DNA of 64,000 nucleotides from Chitinophagaceae bacterium (GCA_024103425.1 JAGFIS010000017.1:1-64000); one strand, 5' to 3'; numbered from the stretch's first letter, positions 35,918 through 44,495 are shown. Numbers and translations: made by a program. Notes: a model not told the origin generated them from the sequence alone.

Positions 35918-36646
35918 TTAGTTAGTTTGGTCGTAAACTGCTGCTGCGATGATCAGGCATTCCTCGAAATCTTTCCTCCAGTTTAAATCTGCTTTGTTAA
36001 CGGCTCTCGTAATCTCAGCCTGACTGCCTGCGAATACATTCAACACTTCTCTTTTATTGGTAACCTGATAGAAGAGGTTGCCTTTCTTTACATAAAATTT
36101 ATCTTGCTTGAACATGTTGTAAACAACCCGGTTGTCGCTGCTGCCGAAGTTGGATGTCACTTTTCTTCTTGCCCACACTTCCACACCTGCTCTGTAAAGT
36201 GCATCATAGAAATCGGAGTAGCGGAGGTTGAGTGCTTTATCGGCCTGTTTCTTAACAATGGTATGCCCTGCGAAGTAGAAGCTGTCGATAAGATCATTTC
36301 TCAGGATGATTCTTGAGTAACCGTTTTGTGCCTGGATGATTACGTAATTCTGAAGCACATCCCATTGCAACTTCTGATTCTTATACAGTAACCCGTCATA
36401 CACTACCCATCCTGTAGCCAGGGAGTCCGAAGCAAAGAATTCACTTCCATTCTTACGGTAGTTCTGAGCAATGTATTCGGGTCCGGAGAAGACGTTAGAC
36501 CCGGCCCCAATTTTTTGAACAAAAATGTCGTTTAGCGTTTCTCTTGGATTGTCGTCGGTAGTGTTCTGAGCGTTGGAAGCTGAGGTTACTGTGGATAATA
36601 TCAGAAAAAAGAGTAAGCGAGATTTCACTAATGAATAGTTTTTCAT
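35918..36646 (-). CDS. Exported protein, first gene of the TonB-receptor operon
   Basis: I do not recognise a family. It starts with the Sec signal MKNYSLVKSRLLFFLILSTV (cut after NAQ). The mature part (about 215 residues) is mixed alpha/beta with many aromatic residues: FVQKIGAGSNVFSGPEYIAQNYRKNGSEFFASDSLATGWVVYDG, QNYVIIQAQNGYSRIILRNDLIDSFYF and KGNLFYQVTNKREVLNVFAG. There are no Cys. It lies only 4 bp before the TonB receptor and 17 bp after a TATCTTCG -7 box, so it leads the operon. A role in surface ligand capture or assembly is likely but inferred. Confidence 0.75.
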   Translation of the reverse strand: MKNYSLVKSRLLFFLILSTVTSASNAQNTTDDNPRETLNDIFVQKIGAGSNVFSGPEYIAQNYRKNGSEFFASDSLATGWVVYDGLLYKNQKLQWDVLQNYVIIQAQNGYSRIILRNDLIDSFYFAGHTIVKKQADKALNLRYSDFYDALYRAGVEVWARRKVTSNFGSSDNRVVYNMFKQDKFYVKKGNLFYQVTNKREVLNVFAGSQAEITRAVNKADLNWRKDFEECLIIAAAVYDQTN

Positions 36647-36662
36647 TTTTTTTGGGTGGCAG

Positions 36663-36670
36663 CGAAGATA
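36663..36670 (-). promoter_or_regulatory. -7 box variant TATCTTCG of the TonB-receptor operon
   Basis: Same variant as at guaA. It lies 17 bases before the first gene's start codon (36646) and opposes the pyrC-like promoter at 36741. Confidence 0.45.
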
Positions 36671-36740
36671 AAATTTGAAACCCGGATAATCTTCATTTTT
36701 TTTGCTACAATTTGATAAAGACGGCTGATTATTTTTCAGT

Positions 36741-36748
36741 TACCTTTG
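36741..36748 (+). promoter_or_regulatory. -7 box TACCTTTG of the dihydroorotase-like operon
   Basis: Exact TAnnTTTG box about 25 bases before the ATG at 36774. Confidence 0.5.
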
Positions 36749-36773
36749 ACGCAAATTTTTATACCGCCACCGC

Positions 36774-38039
36774 ATGAGGGTTTTAATTAAAAGCGCTGTT
36801 TTACTTCACCCTTCTCATCCGCTTCACGGAAAAAAGACAGATATCTTAATAGCGGATGGTGTTATCGAAAAGATTGGAAACGGCATCAATGATAACCCAG
36901 CACAGGTAGTCACTGCTGAAAATCTGCATGTGTCGGCCGGGTGGACAGATTGTTTTGCCAATTTCAGCGATCCGGGGGAAGAGTATAAGGAGACTATAGA
37001 AACCGGTGCACATGCTGCTGCTGCGGGCGGTTTTACGGATGTGTTGCTGATACCGAACACCAACCCTGAAACTCAAAATAAAGGACAAGTACAGTATATT
37101 CTCGAAAAGTCGAAAACTACACCTGTCACTATTCACCCAATAGGAGCGGTGACAATAAGAACAGCGGGCGAACAACTTACCGAGATGTACGACATGGCGG
37201 CATCAGGTACTGTGGCTTTCTCCGACGGAATTCATCCGATACAGTCATCGGGTATTCTGCAAAAAGCACTGGAATATTTATTGGCGATAGACGGGGTTCT
37301 GATTCAACTGCCTGATGATACTACGATCGGTACGCATGGTTTAATGAATGAGGGCATTATCTCCACCCGTCTGGGTATGCAGGGGAAGCCTGCACTGTCT
37401 GAAGAACTGATGATTGCGAGAGATATAGAACTTGCGCGTTATACCGGTTCGCGGGTTCACTTCACCGGGGTATCAACTGCTAAATCAATAGAACTAATTG
37501 CCGCGGCAAAGAAGGAAGGTTTGAAAGTTACGTGTTCTGTTACTCCATATCACCTGTTCTTCTGCGATGAAGACCTTGCCTCTTATGATACTACTTTGAA
37601 AGTAAATCCTCCATTAAGAACGGCCGCCGATCGCGATGCAATTCGTCATGCAGTTAAAGATGGAGTGGTAGATTGCATGGCTTCGCATCACCTACCGCAG
37701 GACTACGATCATAAGGTGTGCGAGTTTCAAAAAGCAGCATTCGGAATGGAAACGTTAGAGTCTGTTTTCAGCGCTGCCATCAGTACCGGAATCAGTGCAG
37801 AGGAGTTTGTTCAAATGCAGACAACTAATGTGAGGAATATCTTTTCTCTACCTGCAATCGAGGTTCAGGAAGGTGCTCCCGCTGTGTTAACACTTTTTGA
37901 TCCCGGTAAGGAATATGTCTTCACAGAGAAGCATATTCGCTCTCTAAGCAAAAACAACGGCTTCATTAATAAAACGCTGAAGGGAAAAGTAATTGGGATA
38001 ATTAATAAGGACCGTCTAAATTTGTCAGACACCAACTAA
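36774..38039 (+). CDS. Dihydroorotase homologue lacking catalytic residues
   Basis: Amidohydrolase of the dihydroorotase family, 421 residues. The fold markers are there: DILIADGVIEKIG, PGEEYKETIETGAHAAAAGGFTDVLLIPNTNP, LMNEGIISTRLGMQGKPALSEE, TLKVNPPLRT. The catalytic set is not: the DxHxHxR motif reads D59-C-F61-A-N63-F-S65, so both zinc histidines and the substrate arginine are replaced; the HxxHxST motif reads H229-FT-G232-VST; and the catalytic Asp of the TDHAP motif is His305 (ASHHLP). It is thus probably not an active dihydroorotase. P. aeruginosa has an inactive PyrC' that assembles with aspartate carbamoyltransferase, a precedent for a structural role. It starts the operon DUF4199-GT2-GT4. 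Confidence 0.88.
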   Translation: MRVLIKSAVLLHPSHPLHGKKTDILIADGVIEKIGNGINDNPAQVVTAENLHVSAGWTDCFANFSDPGEEYKETIETGAHAAAAGGFTDVLLIPNTNPETQNKGQVQYILEKSKTTPVTIHPIGAVTIRTAGEQLTEMYDMAASGTVAFSDGIHPIQSSGILQKALEYLLAIDGVLIQLPDDTTIGTHGLMNEGIISTRLGMQGKPALSEELMIARDIELARYTGSRVHFTGVSTAKSIELIAAAKKEGLKVTCSVTPYHLFFCDEDLASYDTTLKVNPPLRTAADRDAIRHAVKDGVVDCMASHHLPQDYDHKVCEFQKAAFGMETLESVFSAAISTGISAEEFVQMQTTNVRNIFSLPAIEVQEGAPAVLTLFDPGKEYVFTEKHIRSLSKNNGFINKTLKGKVIGIINKDRLNLSDTN

Positions 38040-38051
38040 AATCTGTTTATC

Positions 38052-38606
38052 ATGGAAGACAACAAGCTCATTCCGGATTCAATAGAACCCGAAGTAAAAC
38101 CTGTAAGTGCTATTACTAAAGGAGTTTTAATCGCACTCGTTCTGATTGTCCTCAGCCTTGTAGTTTGGTTTATGAATATTGATGTGACCAAAGGCGGACT
38201 ACAATACTTGTTCACTGTCATAGCAGTCGGAGGAGTCATTTGGTCGGTTTTGCATTATGGAAAGCAGATCGATCATAACGGTACCTATGGAAAGTATTTC
38301 TCTCATGGGTTTACGGTTACCGTTATTCTCACCCTGCTAATGATTGGCTTTATCCTGGTGGAAGTTAATTTGCTTCCCGGTTTCAAAGATGAAATGATTC
38401 AAAAATCTATGGAGCAGGCTACCAAGAGCCAGCAGGAAGGAGGAGCAACCCAGGAGCAGATTGAAATGGGGCTTGAATTTTTCAAGAAATATTTTACACT
38501 GCTGCTGATAGGCGGAACGTTATTGAGTTATATGTTCTTCGGAACAATTGGAGCCCTGCTGGGAGCTGCCTTTACCAAGAAGAATCCCAAGCCTATTTTT
38601 GAATAA
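38052..38606 (+). CDS. DUF4199 membrane protein
   Basis: Small integral membrane protein of unknown function. Four hydrophobic segments are visible (ALVLIVLSLVVWFMNI, GLQYLFTVIAVGGVIWSVLHYG, GFTVTVILTLLMIGFILVEV, LLIGGTLLSYMFFGTIGALLG), separated by a loop with QEGGATQEQIEMGLEFFKKYF. This is the DUF4199 layout. It starts 12 bp behind the dihydroorotase-like gene and 17 bp before the GT2 gene, so it shares the operon. The spacing suggests a link to the glycosyltransferases. Confidence 0.9.
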   Translation: MEDNKLIPDSIEPEVKPVSAITKGVLIALVLIVLSLVVWFMNIDVTKGGLQYLFTVIAVGGVIWSVLHYGKQIDHNGTYGKYFSHGFTVTVILTLLMIGFILVEVNLLPGFKDEMIQKSMEQATKSQQEGGATQEQIEMGLEFFKKYFTLLLIGGTLLSYMFFGTIGALLGAAFTKKNPKPIFE

Positions 38607-38623
38607 TCATTTTACTGTCCGCT

Positions 38624-39577
38624 ATGGATTTGTCCGTTGTCATACCCTTATTGAATGAGGCGGAGTCGCTCCCTGAACTGGAGGAGTGGATCCAAAAGGT
38701 AATGGAGGAGAATGATTTCAGCTACGAAATCATTTTTGTCGATGATGGCAGTACCGATGGTTCGTGGGATGTTATAAAAGATCTCCGAAAGAAGAATTCG
38801 CATGTAAAGGGCATCAAGTTTCAAAGGAATTATGGTAAGAGCGCTGCATTGAACGAAGGATTTAAATTATCTCAGGGCGAAGTGGTCATTACCATGGATG
38901 CCGATCTGCAGGACAGTCCGGATGAAATACCGGAGCTAAGACGAAAACTCCTGGAAGAAAATTATGACATTGTCAGCGGATGGAAGAAGAAGCGTTATGA
39001 TAATAAACTGACAAAGAATCTGCCCTCCAAACTCTTCAACGCAACCACGAGAAAGGTGAGCGGTATTAAGTTACACGACTTCAACTGCGGACTTAAAGCC
39101 TACCGCAAAAAGGTGGTAAAAAGTATAGAAGTGTATGGTGAAATGCACCGATATATTCCTTTGATCGCTAAATGGAGCGGGTTCAGAAGGTTTGGAGAGA
39201 AGGAGGTGGAACACAGGCGCAGGAAGTATGGCGAGACTAAATTCGGTTGGAACAGATTCGTAAATGGTTTTCTGGATTTAGCGTCTATCATGTTTGTCGG
39301 TAAATTCAGGAAAAGTCCCATGCATTTCTTTGGATTGTGGGGAACGGTTTGTTTTTTTATTGGATTTCTCATCTTTTTATACCTTACCATTTCCAAATTC
39401 TTTTTTGCTGAAACAGGCCTTGCCTCACGTCCGTTATTTTTTGTAGCACTTACGTTGATGATTATCGGTAGCCAGTTATTCCTGACGGGTTTTATTGGTG
39501 AACTGATTGCCCGAAATTCTCCCGAACGAAATGTGTATCTTATAGAGGAAACCCTCACCGGAGATTCCCATGAGTGA
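38624..39577 (+). CDS. Family 2 glycosyltransferase
   Basis: GT-A-fold glycosyltransferase of the dolichol-phosphate-mannose synthase type. The N-terminal domain has SVVIPLLNEAESLPELEEW, FVDDGSTDGSW, YGKSAALNEGFK and the metal-binding DADLQDSPDEIPEL (DxD). The acceptor region includes HDFNCGLKAYRK and HRRRKYGETKFGWNRF. Two transmembrane helices close the protein (SPMHFFGLWGTVCFFIGFLIFLYL and LFFVALTLMIIGSQLFLTGF), as in undecaprenyl-phosphate sugar transferases. It probably loads a sugar onto a lipid carrier. The next gene (GT4) starts 8 bases inside its 3' end. Confidence 0.93.
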   Translation: MDLSVVIPLLNEAESLPELEEWIQKVMEENDFSYEIIFVDDGSTDGSWDVIKDLRKKNSHVKGIKFQRNYGKSAALNEGFKLSQGEVVITMDADLQDSPDEIPELRRKLLEENYDIVSGWKKKRYDNKLTKNLPSKLFNATTRKVSGIKLHDFNCGLKAYRKKVVKSIEVYGEMHRYIPLIAKWSGFRRFGEKEVEHRRRKYGETKFGWNRFVNGFLDLASIMFVGKFRKSPMHFFGLWGTVCFFIGFLIFLYLTISKFFFAETGLASRPLFFVALTLMIIGSQLFLTGFIGELIARNSPERNVYLIEETLTGDSHE

Positions 39578-40721
39578 TAACATTCATACAGTTGTAATTA
39601 TTGGCCCGGCGTATCCGCTGCGCGGTGGTGGCATGGCGACTTTCAATGAAAGGCTGGCTACTGAGTTTATGGCTAAAGGGTATGACACGCAGATTTATAC
39701 ATTCTCCTATCAATATCCCGGATTTCTCTTTCCGGGTACTTCTCAGTATTCAACAGAACCTGCTCCCGAAGGACTGGATATAAAAATCAAAATCAACTCA
39801 GTGAACCCGCTCAACTGGTTGAAGGTGGGGAATGAGTTGAAGAAATTACGACCCGATCTGATAGTGGTTCGTTATTGGCTGCCTTTTATGGGACCTTGTT
39901 TAGGCACCATCCTCAGAAGATTGAAGAAAAACAATCATACAAAGGTTGTTTGCATTGCCGATAATCTGATACCGCATGAGAAACGTCCGGGTGATAAAGT
40001 CTTTACCCGATACTTCATCAAGCCTGTCGATGCCTTTATTGCTATGAGTGCTTTAGTGAAAGGGCAGATAGAAACAATGGCGCCTCAAAAGAAGGTACAG
40101 TTTGTCCCACATCCTCTGTACGATCACTTCGGCGAGAAATTACCTGTTGAAGAAGCGAGGGAACATCTGAATGTAGAGAAGGATGTAAAGCTGTTGCTGT
40201 TCTTCGGTTTCATCAGGAAGTATAAAGGTCTTGATATTTTGTTAAATGCAATCAAACTGGTTGCCCAAAGACCGGGTAATGAGAACATCCGGCTTTTGAT
40301 TGCCGGAGAGTTTTATGACGATGAGAAAAATTATGAAGCGCTTCTGAACGATCCTGATATAAAACCGCGTGTCATTCTGCGGACGCAGTTCATTCCTAAT
40401 TCAGAAGTGAAATATTATTTATCCGCAGCAGATTGTGTCGTACAACCTTACAGAAGCGCTACCCAGAGCGGGGTTACGCCACTGGCTTATCATTTTGAGG
40501 TACCAATGATTGTGACCAATGTCGGAGGCTTGCCCGATATGGTTCCTGCCGGTAAGGTAGGTTTAGTGGCAACACCCGATGCCGGCGATATCGCACAAAA
40601 GATTGAAGAGTACTTCAGACTCGGTAGAGAACATTTCCTACCGGGATTGAGGGAAGAAAAAAGCAAATATTCCTGGGACACGATGGTGGATGCGCTTGTG
40701 GGGATTGGTAATTCTAGATAG
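39570..40721 (+). CDS. Family 4 glycosyltransferase
   Basis: GT-B glycosyltransferase adding a sugar to a glycan in the cytosol. It shows IIGPAYPLRGGGMATFNERLA near the N-terminus, the donor-domain start KDVKLLLFFGFIRKYKGLDILLNAI, YLSAADCVVQPYRSATQSGVTPLAYHFEVPMIVTNVGGLPDMV (with the conserved Glu-rich loop position occupied by Ser-Ala-Thr-Gln-Ser), which is the GT4 nucleotide-sugar site. It overlaps the upstream GT2 gene by 8 bases, so both act in one pathway, probably surface polysaccharide or glycolipid synthesis. Confidence 0.92.
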   Translation: MSDNIHTVVIIGPAYPLRGGGMATFNERLATEFMAKGYDTQIYTFSYQYPGFLFPGTSQYSTEPAPEGLDIKIKINSVNPLNWLKVGNELKKLRPDLIVVRYWLPFMGPCLGTILRRLKKNNHTKVVCIADNLIPHEKRPGDKVFTRYFIKPVDAFIAMSALVKGQIETMAPQKKVQFVPHPLYDHFGEKLPVEEAREHLNVEKDVKLLLFFGFIRKYKGLDILLNAIKLVAQRPGNENIRLLIAGEFYDDEKNYEALLNDPDIKPRVILRTQFIPNSEVKYYLSAADCVVQPYRSATQSGVTPLAYHFEVPMIVTNVGGLPDMVPAGKVGLVATPDAGDIAQKIEEYFRLGREHFLPGLREEKSKYSWDTMVDALVGIGNSR

Positions 40722-40746
40722 AAATGAGATTATATCATGAAACACA

Positions 40747-40766
40747 AAAAACCTGAGAAGGTTTTT
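40747..40766 (+). terminator. Hairpin at end of the glycosyltransferase operon
   Basis: AAAAACCT (40747-40754) pairs with AGGTTTTT (40759-40766) around a GAGA loop; the T run is part of the stem. It lies 25 bases behind the operon's last stop codon. Confidence 0.55.
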
Positions 40767-40834
40767 GGGGACTTTTAGGGGACTAGGTGGACATTGAACC
40801 AGGGCAAAGTCCCCAGAAGTCAACCGAGTCCCCC
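40767..40834. repeat. Nested GGGGAC/GTCCCC inverted repeats
   Basis: GGGGACTTT (40767-40775) and GGGGACT (40778-40784) stand as direct repeats; AAAGTCCCC (40806-40814) and AGTCCCC (40827-40833) are their inverted partners. The layout could be the remnant of a small palindromic repeat element. It lies between the glycosyltransferase operon and the 3' end of the interrupted four-helix gene. Confidence 0.5.
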
Positions 40835-40878
40835 AAATGACAATTTGGGTAATCTTAGACCGCTTCATTATAGTGTAA

Positions 40879-41463
40879 TTATTTATCGTTGGCGTTGCCT
40901 TTATTTCTCTTCTGCAAACGCGCTTTCGTCATTCTTTCCCTAAGGCCACCTTCATTTATAAAAGCTTTTTCTAAGGCTGTTAACTGCCTTCCTAAAAGAA
41001 AAATCGTCAATCTGATAAGACAAAGCAACACATTGGCGCTGATCTCCGGATCATCATGCGCGATCGCTTTTTTAAAGGTTTCGTAATTGGCATTGGGATC
41101 TCGATTGAGTTCGTTAAAACGAAGAGATAATCTGTGATCCCGGTTCCATAATTTCAGCTTGTGTGTACGAAAATAGTCTTGAAAGTCATTTTTTAATTCA
41201 TCTAAACTTGCTCGCGCTACGTTGGTGAGTTTGATTTCAGTTTCCTTTGATGTTGCAGAAGCCATGCTGCCTTCAGAAATATTTTGCTTTCCGGAGCGAG
41301 CTGCCTGCACCATTTAATCTTTCGTGCGGTCATATTTATTCAGAAACTTGTTGCAGAAGAAAACGGTGCCATCATAGATAATCTCCGCCTTCTGATAGGT
41401 AATAAGATTGCGGTAGCCACCATGAATGGGGATAAAGCCTCCTTCATTTTGGTTTTGAGACAT
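40879..41463 (-). pseudogene. Four-helix-bundle suffix-domain gene, interrupted by one TAA
   Basis: The complete frame runs from an ATG at 41463 to 40879 (194 codons plus stop) and is broken only by TAA at 41316-41314 (codon 50). Before it: GGYRNLITYQKAEIIYDGTV..FFCNKFLNKYDRTKD; after it: MVQAARSGKQNISEGSMAS and LTNVARASLDELKNDFQDYF. The usual family sequence reads RTxDQMVQAARSGKQN, so the stop replaces a Gln (CAA to TAA, one C-to-T change). The relatives are the rRNA-intervening-sequence-type or DGR Avd-like four-helix-bundle proteins. The downstream part has its own ATG and might still be made. Frameshifts are absent. Confidence 0.78.
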
Positions 41464-41485
41464 AGCTGTGCATTCTAGATTCCTT

Positions 41486-41514
41486 GAAATTACGTTTTTT
41501 TACATAGTAATTTC
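41486..41514. terminator. Perfect inverted repeat between gcvP and the interrupted gene
   Basis: GAAATTAC (41486-41493) pairs with GTAATTTC (41507-41514) around a 13-nt loop. It could end the gcvP transcript or be an operator for the interrupted gene. Confidence 0.3.
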
Positions 41515-41563
41515 TTTCCGCACTTATAGTCTTCGCCAAAATTTGATATTCTCCCCTCTTTAG

Positions 41564-44410
41564 CTACGCATACGCCTCTGTCGGCTCGCAAGTACAAATC
41601 AAATTCCTGTCGCCGTAAACGTTGTTGATTCTGCTGATATAAGGCCAGAATTTATCTTGCCTGAGCCATTCAACCGGGAAGGCCGCTTTGGATCTTGAGT
41701 AAGGCAGTGTCCACTCATCGGCAGCTACAACAGCCAGGCTGTGTGGTGCATTTTTCAGCACATTCTCTTTCTTGTCGTATTCACCTTTTTCAATCTCAGC
41801 AATTTCACCCGCAATAGAGATTAATGCATCGCAGAAACGGTCCAGTTCAGCCTTGCTCTCACTCTCTGTGGGTTCAATCATGATGGTACCGGGAACAGGG
41901 AAGCTTAAGGTAGGAGCGTGGAAACCGTAGTCCATCAATCTCTTCGCCACATCTTCTGCTTCTACGCCGGCAGATACTTTAAACGGCCTCAGATCAACGA
42001 TGAACTCATGCGCGCAGGTGTCGTTAAGTCCGGTATAAAGAATCGGGAAGTGTTCCTTCAGTCTTGCCTTCATGTAGTTGGCATTCAGGATGGCGTAAGA
42101 GGTGGCACTCTTCAGCCCGGCAGCACCGAGCATCTTGATGTAACCGTGGCTAATCAGCAGGATGTTTGCAGAGCCGTATGCGGCAGCTGAAACCTGTCCC
42201 GGTCCGTTGAGTGTAGGCAGGAAGGGTTTCAGTTTGTCGTTTACGCAGATCGGACCAACGCCCGGACCGCCACCTCCGTGAGGGATGGCAAATGTCTTGT
42301 GCAGGTTAAGGTGGCACACATCTGCTCCAATCAGTCCCGGAGAGGTAAATCCCGCCTGGGCATTCATATTAGCACCATCCATATACACCATACCGCCGTT
42401 TTCGTGAACGATATCGCAGATGGTTTTGATGCTTTCTTCAAACACACCGTGGGTAGAAGGGTAGGTGACCATCATTCCCGCCAGGGTATCTTTATATTGT
42501 TCTGCCTTTTCTTTAAGGTCTTCTACTTCAATATTTCCTTTATCGTCGCACTTTGTTACTACGACCTTGTACCCTGCCATTACAGCGCTTGCAGGGTTGG
42601 TACCGTGGGCACTGATCGGGATAAGGATGACATCTCTCTGATGATCACCTCTGGATTCATGATACCCTCTGATGGTCAGAAGTCCGGCATATTCACCCTG
42701 TGCCCCGCTGTTGGGTTGCAGGCTGCAGGCTGTGAAACCGGTTATGGTGCAGAGCATGTCTTCCAGCTCTTTAATGACTTCCATATAGCCTTCGGTCTGC
42801 GAAGCAGGAGCAAACGGGTGCAGATTAGAGAACTCAGGCCAGCTCACGGGGATAAGTTCGGTTGCGGCATTTAATTTCATGGTACAACTGCCGAGGCTGA
42901 TCATACTCTGGGTAAGGGAGAGGTCTCGGTTCTCTAATTTCTTCAGGTAGCGCATCATCTCTGTCTCGCTATGATAGCTGTTGAAGACAGGATGCAACAG
43001 GTAGGCTGATGTTCTTTGAAGAGGTTTCGGGATTCCCGTTTCAGTATTGTTTAAATCAATCCCTTCCCCAGTTAAACTATTTTTAGTAAAAATATTGACA
43101 ATATCAATAATATCCTGATACTCAGCAGTTTCATCTAAAGAAATAGTTACTTGATTACTACCCGGATAGAAGAAGTTAATACCTGCTGCTTCTGATTGTT
43201 TCTTAATCTCGTCAGTGTTGCTAACCTCAATCGTTAGTGTGTCAAAATAGGTTGAGTTGACCATCTTCACACCGGCTGCAGAAAGTTGCTGAGCCAAGGA
43301 GCGGGTGAGAATCGCGATTCTGAGAGCTATCTCTTTAATGCCTTCGGGGCCATGAAAAACTGCATACATAGCAGCCATATTCGCGAGAAGCGCCTGTGCG
43401 GTACAGATGTTAGAAGTGGCTTTTTCTCTTCTGATATGCTGTTCTCTTGTTTGCAGTGCCATTCTAAGGGCCCTGTTTCCTTTCGCATCTATGCTGACAC
43501 CGATGATTCTACCGGGGATATTCCTTTTAAACTCATCTTTTGTGGCAAAGTAAGCCGCGTGTGGTCCGCCGAATCCCATGGGGACTCCAAGTCTTTGAGT
43601 AGATCCGATGGCAACATCCACTCCGAGTTCTCCCGGCGATTTCAATAGCGCCAAAGACAAAATATCCGCGGCCATGATAACGTGGATTCCTTTATTTTGA
43701 GTATCTGAAATAAAAGAAGAATAATCGTTTATATTACCCTTAGAATCAGGATATTGTAATAATACGGCAAAATAAGAATCATCTAATTGTGTAGTTTTAT
43801 AGTCTCCAAATACGAGTTCTACCCCTATAGGATTAGCTCTCGTGTGGAGTATATTTTTGGTCTGTGTAAAAACATTTACATCCACAAAAAGTTTTGGAGC
43901 GGTAACGTGGTCAGTATTTCTGTTTTTGTGGTTGAAGAGCATGGTCATGGCTTCGGCAGCGGCTGTCCCTTCATCCAAAAGACTGGCATTGGCTATAGGC
44001 AGACCCGTGAGATCAGATACCATGGTCTGGAAGTTCAGAAGGCTCTCTAACCTCCCTTGTGAGATTTCTGCCTGGTAAGGAGTGTATTGAGTGTACCATC
44101 CGGGGTTTTCAAACAGATTCCTGAGAATTACAGAAGGTACCAGGGTGCCGTAATATCCCTGACCAATGAAAGAACGAAAAACTTTGTTTTTGGAAGCTTT
44201 AACTTTTAAATCTTTCAGATAATCGCTTTCGCTCATCGGACCAGGCAATTGAAAGTCCTCTTTACTGCGGATTGCAGGGGGAATCGTCTTGTCAATCAGA
44301 GCTTCAATAGATTCAAAACCGCTGATTTTCAGCATTTCTTCCGTCTCTTTAGGGGTGGGACCGATATGCCTTCCGGCAAATTCGTTCTGCTTTTTTTCAA
44401 ATAAATTCAT
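41564..44410 (-). CDS. gcvP: Glycine dehydrogenase (decarboxylating), P-protein
   Basis: PLP-dependent P-protein of the glycine cleavage system, which decarboxylates glycine and passes the aminomethyl group to lipoyl-H-protein. The sequence starts FAGRHIGPTPKETEEML and continues with SFIGQGYYGTLVPSVILRN, YTQYTPYQAEISQGRLE, SAHGTNPASAVM and the PLP-lysine motif HLNLHKTFAIPHGGGGPGVGP. The 948-residue single-chain form fits most Bacteroidota. No T- or H-protein gene is nearby, so the gene stands alone. A TACCTTTG box lies about 78 bp upstream; the leader contains a small CCGG hairpin but no recognisable glycine riboswitch. Confidence 0.97.
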   Translation of the reverse strand: MNLFEKKQNEFAGRHIGPTPKETEEMLKISGFESIEALIDKTIPPAIRSKEDFQLPGPMSESDYLKDLKVKASKNKVFRSFIGQGYYGTLVPSVILRNLFENPGWYTQYTPYQAEISQGRLESLLNFQTMVSDLTGLPIANASLLDEGTAAAEAMTMLFNHKNRNTDHVTAPKLFVDVNVFTQTKNILHTRANPIGVELVFGDYKTTQLDDSYFAVLLQYPDSKGNINDYSSFISDTQNKGIHVIMAADILSLALLKSPGELGVDVAIGSTQRLGVPMGFGGPHAAYFATKDEFKRNIPGRIIGVSIDAKGNRALRMALQTREQHIRREKATSNICTAQALLANMAAMYAVFHGPEGIKEIALRIAILTRSLAQQLSAAGVKMVNSTYFDTLTIEVSNTDEIKKQSEAAGINFFYPGSNQVTISLDETAEYQDIIDIVNIFTKNSLTGEGIDLNNTETGIPKPLQRTSAYLLHPVFNSYHSETEMMRYLKKLENRDLSLTQSMISLGSCTMKLNAATELIPVSWPEFSNLHPFAPASQTEGYMEVIKELEDMLCTITGFTACSLQPNSGAQGEYAGLLTIRGYHESRGDHQRDVILIPISAHGTNPASAVMAGYKVVVTKCDDKGNIEVEDLKEKAEQYKDTLAGMMVTYPSTHGVFEESIKTICDIVHENGGMVYMDGANMNAQAGFTSPGLIGADVCHLNLHKTFAIPHGGGGPGVGPICVNDKLKPFLPTLNGPGQVSAAAYGSANILLISHGYIKMLGAAGLKSATSYAILNANYMKARLKEHFPILYTGLNDTCAHEFIVDLRPFKVSAGVEAEDVAKRLMDYGFHAPTLSFPVPGTIMIEPTESESKAELDRFCDALISIAGEIAEIEKGEYDKKENVLKNAPHSLAVVAADEWTLPYSRSKAAFPVEWLRQDKFWPYISRINNVYGDRNLICTCEPTEAYA

Positions 44411-44487
44411 TGTATCCGGTTAGTTGATTTAGGTAGTTTCAATAATTGAAAAATCATTTCCGGTATGATGCCGGTAAATTTTCCGTG

Positions 44488-44495
44488 CAAAGGTA
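44488..44495 (-). promoter_or_regulatory. -7 box TACCTTTG of gcvP
   Basis: Exact TAnnTTTG match on the minus strand, leaving a leader of about 70 nt with a CCGG/CCGG hairpin. Confidence 0.5.

Noticed and set aside
42278..42874. 198-residue frame antisense to gcvP
   Set aside because: gcvP is certain on the other strand; the frame is an artefact of codon use.
44411..44487. Glycine riboswitch before gcvP
   Set aside because: The leader is too short for the tandem structure and lacks its conserved cores.
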